Shown piece by piece: positions 34,605 to 46,600 of a stretch of 51,119 nt of DNA. Source of the stretch: a virus; the IMG/VR virus record IMGVR_UViG_3300037225_000040, positions 1 through 51,119 of that record; one strand, written 5' to 3'. The position numbers and the translations under genes were made by a program. How positions within the stretch are numbered: position 1 is the first letter of the stretch; every line of letters starts with the position of its first letter. Below the pieces are notes generated by a model. The model saw only the letters and a list, made by a program, of their open reading frames with translations. It did no database searches and was not told the origin of the DNA.

Positions 34605-37600
34605 ATGACTAATCCAACTCTTCCTGTTGAAAAAGTACTTCCTAATACTCCAACAGATTCAGCTACAAATACTTCTTCTCCTTCTACTACACCTAGTAAT
34701 ACAGAGGTTAATGATCCTAATAAAAAATCTATACCTACTGTTGATGTAAGTAGTTTTATTAAAAGTAATGATAATGAAAAAGTTGAGAAACCTATAGATG
34801 TTAGTAGTTTTCTTTCTACTCCTACTGCAAATACTGAGTCTGATAATGCTGGTTTTTATGATCAGAGTATAATGAAATACAATAAATTTATTAGTAATTA
34901 TAATCCTGATAGTAAAAACCTAGATGCTGAAGCTGCATATGGACAAAGTGCTTGGGGAAAAGTTGGTAATATGCTTATGAAAGGTGTCGTTGGAGATGTT
35001 TTAAATCAAGGTGTTATTGGTGGAGTTGGTGCTTTAATTGGTGTTCCTCAATTATTATATCATGCTATTAAAGGAGATGATGAAGAATTTAGTAATTTTC
35101 TTACTGATTTAGCTGATAAAAATAGTAAAGCATTAGATGAACAATATCCTATCATGTTAAAACATCCTGGTAAATCTTTTGACGTAGGAGATTTTGGATG
35201 GTGGTGTGATACTGTTGAAAAAGGAGTATTTCCTATGATAGGAATGCTTCTTCCCGCTGAAGGAGAAGCTATGGCTTCTGGTTGGATCAGTAAAGGACTT
35301 AAAGGACTTAGTGAATTAGAAGATATTACTAGTGCTAGTAATGCCGCAAAATTTGGAAGTAATGTAATTAGTAAAATAGCTGATTTAGGAGATACAAATA
35401 AATATTGGCAAGGTCTTGCTCATAGATCTCTTATTATGAGAAATAGTATGAATTTTCAAGATGCTATGGCTACTCATAATAGTATTACTGAAGAAGCTCT
35501 TAATGATTTTAAAGATAATAATAAATATCAAGAAGTTCTTAATAGTAAAGTAGGACAAGACTTTGTAAAAAGTGGAAGAGTTGTTAATCCTGCTAATTTA
35601 GCTGAATATTTAGGTGCTAAAGCGTCATGGGTTAATTATGGTTATAATGCTGCAAATATTATATTTGATGCAGTTCAATTTGCTCCTGCTTTAAGAGGAT
35701 TTAAAACTGCTACTCGTGAAGGCATGTTTAGTATTACTCCTACTAGTGTTCTTAAAGCTCAAGCAAAAGCTGTTGGTGAAACATTATCTACAGGAAGAAT
35801 TCTTGCTAATAATGCTTTAATGGGAGGAGAAAGAGTTATTGAAGGTATGACTGGTGGAGCTGCATTAATGGGTTATGGACTTGCTAGAGAAGAATCTAAT
35901 TTATATGGCAAACAACTTCTTGGAGATGCTAGTGAAAAAGAAAATGATTCTACTTTTATGGATCGTCTTGGTAATTATTTACAAGACCCTAATTCTTATG
36001 AATCTGCATTTGTTGGTGGTCTTGGTGGTTTAGTATTTGGTCAAATTACTAGAAATATTAATAGTGTTAGAGCACTTATAAAAAATGAAGCTGATCCTAA
36101 TAGTTATGATGCAAGAGTTAAAGAAATTGAATCTCGTGTACCTATAATTGGAGAATATACAGGTCTTATTAAAAATATACTTGAAGGTATTGATCCGGGT
36201 ACTAAAAAAACATTTGTTGGTACTGATGATGAGATTGCAGAAAATAAACAACAATATATTGATAAATATCAGTCTGAATTAGCAGATAACTTAGGACTTA
36301 ATGCTAGTAGACATGGTAATGTTGGTTCTCTTATTGCACAATTAGATCATCCTAATTTTCAAAAGGAATTAGTTGAAATGGGATTTGCTAATGAAAAAAC
36401 TATTAGTGAAAAAGTTAGTAGTCTTAAACAAAGTATTCTAGATGCTGAAACTTCATATCAAAGTATTTATAATAAAGTATTTTCTAGTTGTGCAGAAAAA
36501 GGTAATGAAGGTATATTAGATATTATATTAGGACAAGGAGTTCTTACTAATGGTACAATAAAACGTCTTGATAAAAGTAGATTAAAATATGAAGATGAAG
36601 CTAATAAAATATTACAAGATAATCCTTCTTATGAAACTTTTAAAACTCAATTTCCTGATCATGATGTAGATGGTACTTTACAAAATGCTGCAAATATCAG
36701 AGCAATTCAATATATTAATAGTTATATAGATAACGAAAAAGATCCTATTGTTCAAGATTTTATGAAACGTAGACTTGAACAACGTAAAGAAGAATTTCGT
36801 CAAGCTAATAAAGATTTAGGAGATAAGAAATTACCTTCTAATTATGAAGATTATGTTGATCTTACTTCATTAGATAATTATATTGATAAAAAAGCTAGTG
36901 CTCTTCTTTTAACATTTGCAGGAGATACTCAAAAGGCTAAGTTTGAAAAACAAACTAATCCTACAACTGGAGTTAAGACTGCAAAAAATATGATTGATCG
37001 TAGTGTAAAAATAGCTAAAGATAAATCTTTTAATACTTTTAAAAGTAATACTGATGCTCAATTTACTCCAACTAAAAATGAAACATTTGATACTATTAAA
37101 GATAAAATTGATAAATTAAATGCTTTAAAAGACCAAGTTAGTAAAAATAAACAAAATCCTTATGATACTAAAATTACTGGTAAATTAGAAACTGAAGATA
37201 TTAATAAATATCATAATCAAATAGATGCTAAAACAACAGCTCTTGAACGTGAAAAAACAAGGCTTACTAACAATGATAATTTTAATAAAATACTTACAAA
37301 TGGACTTCAATCTTTATTTAATGAAAGTGGTATAGATATTAAAGTAGAATATACTAGAACTCTTGAAAATCCAGTTGTCAAAAAAATAGTTGATAATATT
37401 AATAATAAAACTAGACTTACTAGTCCTCTTGGTAATAATGGAATAATACAAGAATTGGAAAATCATATTAGAAATGGTAATAATGAATCAATTACACTTC
37501 CAAGTGGAGAACATATTCCTTTAAGAGATGCTCTAAAAGAATTTATAAAAAATGATTTAAACAATAATTATAAAGTAGCTAAGAATGCTAATCTTCATCA

Positions 37601-40600
37601 AGAATTTGTTAATGCTCTTCTAAGTAAAATGGGTTATATTCCTAGAAAAGTTGATTCTAAATCTAATACTCATATAGATAATCTTAACAATTTTGAACAA
37701 AATATAAAATCTGAGCCAGCAGTTTCTGGAGAATCTATTACTAATTCTAATATTAAACAAGATGCCAGTAAAGAAAACAGTGGGAACAAAGAAACCGAAA
37801 GTAGTAAAGAAAGTACCGAAAAAAGTGGTAAAAAAAGTGGTAAAAAAAGCTCCGAAAAAGTAGGTTTAATTGATCCTAATCAAACAGAACTTCCCTTTAA
37901 TGAGGGAAGTTCTCCTTTTGGTTCTGGTTGGAAAGAAATTAGTGGTTCTGAAGCAGATGCTACTCCTAATCAAGATTTAATAAAAGTTGATAAGAATACT
38001 GGTAAGATTTATATAAAAGATAATTCTCAATCTACTTTAGATTTTAATAAAGCTGGACAAGATACTAAAGTTCGTAATGCACTTAGAGTTGTTACTGATT
38101 TAGTTAATCATACTGAAAATGGTAAACCTATATATACTGATGAAAAAGTATATGGTGGTGCTAAAAAGTCTGTATTTATTCATTTTAATGATCTTCTTGC
38201 ACAATTTGCTAAAACTGCAACTAGAGATCAACTTGAACGATATTATAATACTTTACAAGAAGCTTATATTGTAGCTTCTACAGTTAATAAATCTACTAAT
38301 GGAATTACTGAATTAAAGTGGGATTCAGCTAATAAAGTTCATAAACTTGATATTAAAACTGTATTAGATAGATATAGTACTGCTGATCCATTTGCTACAG
38401 ATCATTTTAAAAACTCTGGAGTTATTGAAGAAACAGGTGGAAAAGGTGCACTTAATACTTATCCTTTTATAAAAGAAGGACTTAATAATAATAGAACTCA
38501 AGAAGGTCATATTTCTGTTAGTCCTGAACTTGGTAAGCAATTAGATTTAATATTAAATCAATTAGGACAAGATTCTACAATTCGTATAAGACTAAATACC
38601 GACTATGCAAGTAAAAACAACTTGTCATTAAATGAAGATAACTTTGACAATTATCCTATTGTTATAGAAGCAAATAGTGGAGATAGAACTATTCCTATTG
38701 CTTCTCTTAATACACTTTTTACAGATCATAAAGGAGTACGATATAAATTTGATGGTAAAGATTGGACTGATCTTCTTTTAAGTGATAATCATAATGGAGA
38801 TCATAGTATTTCTGCTTCTGAACGACTTGGTGCAATTTCCAATTTATATCCCGATTTACAGGCATGGTTCAATTCTGTAAGAAATGGTGCTACTAATACT
38901 AAAGAAGCAAATGATATATTAGATCATATTTACGAGAATGATCCTATAGATGTAATTAGTGATCTTATAGGACATGATAAAATATTAACTAACAAACAGG
39001 GAAAAGAAGCTTTAAAACATATTCTTAATGTTATGTTTTTTGGTGAAAATATTAATAAAAGTGCTGATCTTCAGTTTAATACTGTTCGTACTTTAACAAA
39101 TATTCAAGCTTGGAAAGATAAATTGTATAGAGATCATGTTAATAATAAAAAGATTCGTAATATTATAGGAAATGATCCTACTAAACAACTTGAAAGTACT
39201 ATTGTACATCGTACTAGTGGAAGTGTTGTAACTACACAAGACCTTGATGGAAATATGACTTATGGTAAAGTTGGAGATAGATTTCTAACTGAACCTAAAT
39301 TATACAAAGTAAAATATAAAAATGATAAAAGAGTTTTATCTTCTATTAATAATGATGCGCCTGAAATGGGTACTCCTAAAGGTGCTAAATTTACTTTTTA
39401 TGCTGGATTAGTTGATCCTAGTAATCATGAAAATATAATTCCTATTGCTCTTATGCCTAATTCTTTAATGGGAGATATTCATCCTGTTAAAGATGGACAA
39501 CATATTGTAGATACTGTTCATGGATTATTAATGCAACTTGGAGAACTTCGTAGACAAGCTGAAACCACAAATATTGAAGGAACTAATTCTGATCTAAATG
39601 ATGTACATAATAAAATAAATGAAGTTGAACATAATTTACAAAATTATGTTAATGTTACTAGTGCTAATAAAGATAGTGATAATATTCCCACAAATGGTGG
39701 ATTTTTAAACACTAATCATATATTTGAATTTACTAGTAAAGTTGATGATAAAGATGTAACTATTAGATTTAATCCTTTTGCAGATCCTAAAGATAGTAAA
39801 GAATCTCCTTATACTTATTATAGAAGAGATGGTAATGATCTAATTAGTAAAAGACTTTCTGAAGATGAATTTAAAAATCATCTTGGTGGAATTAAAAGAA
39901 ATGTTAATTATGATAATTTTGGTAAACCTTTTGAAGGTTATGATACATATGAAGATTATTTACTTAAAAGTGGTAGTTACGTTACTAATGTTGGTCATAT
40001 AATTGATACTGATGGTAAAAAGATTAGTAATTTTACTATGAGTGGAGATAATAATTATGGTGGTGCTAATTATATAATGAATATTGACACTGATAAATTT
40101 AGTCAAAATAACACTGGAATTGATACTTTATCTAAATTAAGAGTTACTCATAATCTTGATCAAAGTTATGATTTTGCTATGAATATGGCACAAAGTATGA
40201 TTGATGATAACAATCTTACTTTTGGTGGAATGAATAAAGAAATGGATAATCCTAATGCTTTTGCTCAATATAATCCACGTACAAAAGCTATAGAACTTAG
40301 TAATAAATGGGAAGAAAAATATAAAGAAGATCCTGCAGAAGCTACTAGATTATTAGTACATGAAATAACACATGGTAAAATAAATACCATGCCTAAAGAA
40401 GAAAGAGAATCATTAAGAAATGATTTAAGAGATTTTCATAAAGATATTATTGCTACTGATGAATATAAACAATTATTATCAATTCCAGAGGACAAAAGAA
40501 CAGAACAACAAAATACTATTATTAAAATAATGGATGCTTCTTCTAAAGATCAAGATGAACTTCTTACTTATGGTTTAACTAATCTTGATCTTGCTCATTT

Positions 40601-43600
40601 TCTAGATGGAATTAAGGGAAGTGAAACAATCGAAACTCCTAGTTTTGTTAATAGACTTAAAAATATTATTAGAAGATTTTTTAATAGTACTGGAGTTAAA
40701 GGAAGTAAACTTGATGATCTTACTTCTATATTTGATAAACATTTTGATAGTCATATTGTTGGAGAACGTCAAATAGAAGATCTTAATGAAAACGAAGTTA
40801 ATTTACCAGAAGTAGATAGAGATGCAGATTACTATGATGTTAGTGATCTTCCAGATTTACAATCTGCTATATTTAGTTCTAGTGATACACATAATTTTAC
40901 TGATGAACAAAAAGATTTTCTAGATGCTTTTAGACAAGTTACTCCTAATAATTTTACTCGTAGAGAATATACTCTTCAATCTGCTGAAAGTAAACAACTT
41001 GTTTTAAAAGATTTATTTCCAGATGCAAAAGTTACTATTTCTAAAGGAGTAGATACTTATTTAGTTCGTCTTAATACTAATACTAATACTGAAGAATCTA
41101 AACCTGCTACTATAACTTCTAGTAAAATTCGTGAAATATTTACTGGAACTACTATGGATGATATTCATAAGAGTAATTTATTAGATGTAGCTTCAGATTT
41201 CTTTCTTAGATATATGGAGGGTCTTGGACAAGATATAAATAAAATTAAAATTAAAGATATAGGAAATGAAACTAGAAATAATCTTGGTAGACTAATTTTA
41301 AATGATGCCTTAATTAAACATCCTGAGGATTTTACTGATGAACAAAAAACTTTCTTAAAACAAGGAGTTAATGAACTTAAAACTAATGATGTTTTGTGGA
41401 ATGACTTTAAAACTCAACTTCATATAAATCATGCAGTTCGTATTGTTGATAGAAATGATCTTATAGATTCTAATGAAATTCTCAAAAAAGGATGGGATGA
41501 TGAAGCTGCTTATAGAATTAATCCTATTGATACAATAACTAATGAAGTTCGTCAACTTATAAATAGAACACGAGTTGTTGATCCTAACAATACAACTATA
41601 GATAAAAATGGAAATGTTGTAATTAAAACTGACACTAATACTCCTACTGGTTATCCTAATCTTTTAAAATATAATGAAATTGGTGCAAAATTAATTGAAC
41701 TTTCTTCTAATGCAATTAATAAACAAGAAGTACTAAATGAACTTTATAAATATGCTACTACTGTAAATAATCCTAAAGCTAAAAGTTTACTTAGTATTTG
41801 GGATAAACTTCGTAAAGATGATAGTCTTCTACAAACTTGGGTTGCTAATATGGATAAACAAATTATGCAACAATATCGTACTTTATTTACTAGTAAGGAA
41901 GGTAATAAAACTGTAGATATTGATCTTTCTAATAAAAACATAGGTGCATTTGCAGTTGCTAATGAATGGCTTAATACTATTGTAACTAGAACTCAAAGTA
42001 ATTATTATACTCCTGCATTTACAAAAGATTATGAAGAAAGTTTCAAAAAAATTATAGATGCTAGTAGTATAAAAGGTGTAATGTTTAAAATAATGGATGA
42101 TAAAATTGCTAGTGATCTTAGTAATATTTATCATAAATTAGGACTTGATATTGGTGCTGATAATATTAAATATGAATTTACTAAAGATCAAAGTAATTTT
42201 GTAGCTAATATGGTTGCTCCTGTACTTTATCTTAAAAGTCTTGGAGATAAAGCAGAAACTAAAGCATATATAGATAATTATAATAAAAATGAAAATTATA
42301 AATTTGGAGAATATGGTAATTTGCTTAATCTTGCAGCACATACTGTTTATTTTAGAGATAATGTAAGTAATTATTCAAATACTAATATCAACAACAATCT
42401 TGTTTATGATGCTCAACAACATCATTTTCTAAGTGTTTTAATGAAGAAACTTCATAGTAATCCTGAAAGTGCTTATAATACACTTATTGAATATACTAAG
42501 GTTCCGTCTAGTCAACACTCCCTCTTTTTATGGGGGGATCAGCAGACTGAAAATGGAGATACTGTAATTGAAGGTAGAGGTTTTATTAATTATACTATTA
42601 AAAATGGAATAAAAGTTCCTATAAGTCTTGAATCTGGTGGACTTCATATTGATAATTTAAATAATTTTAAATATCTTCCTTTGGATGGTATGAAAGATAT
42701 TATGAAAGGAACTTCAAAAGAATATAGTGATCTTAATGAACGTGATTGGAATTTACTTACTATGATTAATTATTTAGGTGGTAGTAAAATTGCAGATAAT
42801 GCAATACTTCCTTTAATTAATCCTTCTGATAGAGGTAGAAGTGGTTTTCTTCAAGTTCCAAAAATTTCTATTGATAATAATTTTATAAAACTTTTATCTA
42901 ATAGAAATAGAACTCCAGAAGAAAATACTACTTTTTATAATCATCCTATATTTAAACAAATTAAAAATACTATCTATGGAGAAGCTACTGATATGCTTAC
43001 TGCTATGGATGTACTTTTTAAAAAGAATGATAATGGACAATATAATAATAATGATTTAAATGATGTTACTCCACAATTATATTATCATTATAAATTAGAT
43101 GATAATGGTAATAAAACATATATTGCTACTAAAAAGAATGTAGATGGTAATACTATTATAGATGAAGATAAAAGTGGAAATGCTTTTAGATTTCATAATA
43201 TTTTACTTAATATTAATGGTAAAGAAAGAAATTTAAATAATATTACTATAGGTGGCAAAGTACTTACTCAAATACTTTTTGAAACTGAAGATTTAAAACA
43301 AGCACTTAATTATAAAGGTGCAACTATTAGTCATCCTGAAGGAGAAACTGTTGATAGTTTTCTTAATACTTTTGTTGATGGTTTTATTGTTAATCAACAT
43401 AATAATGGTAAAGATATATTTGAAAAATATCAAGATGAACTTAGTCAAATAAATAATAAAAAAAGAAATAATAGTGGTGATTTTGCTTTTAATCCAATTA
43501 CTACTCCTGAAGATTTTGAAAGACATACTACAGAATTTATGCTTAATAATTATTTGCATAATACTGAACAGATAAGAATGATGTATGGTAGTATTGCTGA

Positions 43601-46600
43601 TTATAAAACATTTGTAGATTTTAATAAACGTGCTGGTCAAATACTTGCTACTGGTATAAATAATAGTATTACTCCAGATACTGAAGCAACTGATCCTAAT
43701 TTGCAAAGTGGTACATTTACAGGTTCTACTATTTCTGATGTTTTTATTAGATCTAAAGTTTATGATGAAAGACTTAAAAGTTTGTGGAGTAAATTTCAAC
43801 CTGAACTTAAAAATGGTGAACCTAAAGAACTTACTGACAATAAAAAGAGACTTTTTAATAAAATTTATGATAGTAGAGCAAAAATGGAAGCTGCTATTAA
43901 AGATCCTATTGAAAGACAAATTTATGATTTAGCTTCTCCATATCTTAGTAATGATGCAGCTAATGCTACTACATTTATAACTCTTCCTGAGTTTGAAAGA
44001 AGAGTTAGAGGGTTTGGTAAATATTCTCAATATAAAGATATTATTAATACTCTTAATGGTAATGAAGAATTAAGTAGAGATCAATATATTAGATTAGCTA
44101 CTATGCAAAAAAACTTCTATTATTCTAATGAATATAATGAAGAATTAAGAAAAATGGTTCCTAATCAAATTAAAAATGCTGAAGTTATACTTAATCCTCA
44201 ACTTATTAAAGGTCTTCAATTAGAAGAACTTGTTAAAACTATGGATGAAGCTGGAGTTCATCAAGTTACTTTAGCAAGTGCTGAAAAATTAGGTACTTTA
44301 AATATTGCTACTATTCATAATTCTAAAGGAGAACTTTTAGATCATAATACTGTTGTTGCACAATTAAAAAATGCTAGTCGTGCATATAATTATGCTAATC
44401 TCCGTATGCAACAAGAAGTATCTGATAAAGTTATAGATGAAGATAATAAATTAGGAGTTCAAATATCTAAAAAGATTCTTAATAATATTCCTAATGATAG
44501 TGACTATACTGTTAACGGAGAAAAAATAAAAGGAAAAACTCTTAAAAATCATACTTTCAATCTAATGGTTCATAATATTGAAAGTAGTGCTAGAGATCTT
44601 TGTAATAATTATGGTGTAGATTATGATTCTTTAGATAAATATGTAAATATTGATAAAATTATTACTAAATTATCAGATTCTCAACCTAATGACACTGCTT
44701 CTAACAATAGTAAATTCGCATTAAAAATTAATCCTGAAACTGGTAAACCTAATATTCCTCTTTCTTTTAGTCTTATGTCTGAAGCATATGAAGCTGTTTT
44801 AACAGGAGATGTAACTAAAAATGTTACTAATCAACATTTTCCTGGTCTTCATACTTATCAAATGTCTGATTTGTTTATGACTCCTGGTAGTGGAAAAAGA
44901 GCTAGTGATTTACTTCAATCTAAATCTAATACAGATGGTGTTAATTGGTCACAAGATATTATTGATAGAGGAGATTATAAACTTCGTTCTACTCATGAAA
45001 ATACTAAAGATGGTACAACAGTTCATGCAGAAGTTCTTCTTCCTAGATGGAGTTCTATGTTTTTTAAAGATGGACAAAAATTAGATATTAATGATCTTCC
45101 TGAAGATGTACGTACAATGGTAGGTTATCGTATTCCTACGGAAGATAAGTATTCTATGTACGTATTTAAAGTTGCTGGTTTTCTTCCAGAAAGTACTGGT
45201 GCAACAATGGTACTTCCTGATGATTTTATTACACAAACAAATGCTGACTTTGATATTGACTCTGTATTCAATATGAGTCATAATCTTTATACAGACAAAA
45301 ATGGTAAAATTGCTTGTATTCCTTATGATCAAAAGATGGATGATAAATCTATTACTAGTAGAAGAAATAAATATGTAAAAAATACTTCTGCTGGTAGAGA
45401 AATAGCAAATGAATATGATCCTAAAATTACTGATCTTTATAATAGAATTCAAGAAGCATGGAGCTCTGATACTAAAAATATAACTGATGATAAAATTAAA
45501 AATCTAGCTGCTAAAGAAGATGTAAAACCTTTTCTAGATGTTCGTCAAGATCTTAAAGAAGAAGCAGACATTTTATCTCAAACTATTGATCAGATTGATA
45601 CTAATCCTGATATTGCTGTAAAAGTATATAAAACTATTAATAAATTATCAGGTAATACAGATATTGATGTTACTCCTGATAATGTACGAGATCTTTATAA
45701 TAAAGAACTTGATACACTTAAACAAAAACAAACATATATAGAAGATCAATATAATAAGTTTAATGAAAGTCAAAAGAATCAAGCTAATGAACTTAGTGCA
45801 TCATATGATATTCGTAAAAATAGAAATGAACTTTTATTAAAACAAAAAAATGATCTTATAAATGAACGTAATGTAAAATATGACAATTTACTTAGTAATA
45901 AAGATTTTAGTAAACTTCCAATAGAACAACAAAATACTGTAGAAGCTAGACAGAATAGACTTCTTGATATTTATAGTGGTATATTAGATAATCCTAATCA
46001 TATTGCTGAAATTACACAAGGTTCTACTTTTAAAGATATTACTGCTTCTAAAACTAAACTTGAAGAAATACTATCTTCTAAAGATCCTAATTATAAAACA
46101 AAGAATATTCCTGTTACTACTTATGATGGTCAAATTCAGTATAGAAAACGTGTTATGGAAGGTAGAAATTTAAAAGGAATTTCAGTAGGAGCTGATGGTC
46201 TTATTTCTATTTCTGAAGTTGCTAATATGGGTATTACTAATTCATATTGTCCTGTTACTAAAATTAAAATTACTGATATAAATCAAGAAAAATATCTTAA
46301 AAAATCATTTAACGCTAAAATTGTAGGAAAAGATAATACAAAACTTGAAGATAAAGATAAGACTAGTGATAGATTTGCTCTTATTTATCATAATAAATTA
46401 GGAAATAATCCAGAAGGAACATTTACAAATGTTGAAGGTAACAAAATTACAGCATATAGTGCTCAAACTACTGCTAATATTTTGGATAACGTAAAAGATC
46501 CTATTCCTCCAAATATCAATCCAAACACTTTTGGTATTTGGAAAATGTTTGCTTCTACTGGTTCTACATATAATATTGCTACTGCATTTATTAATCAAGA

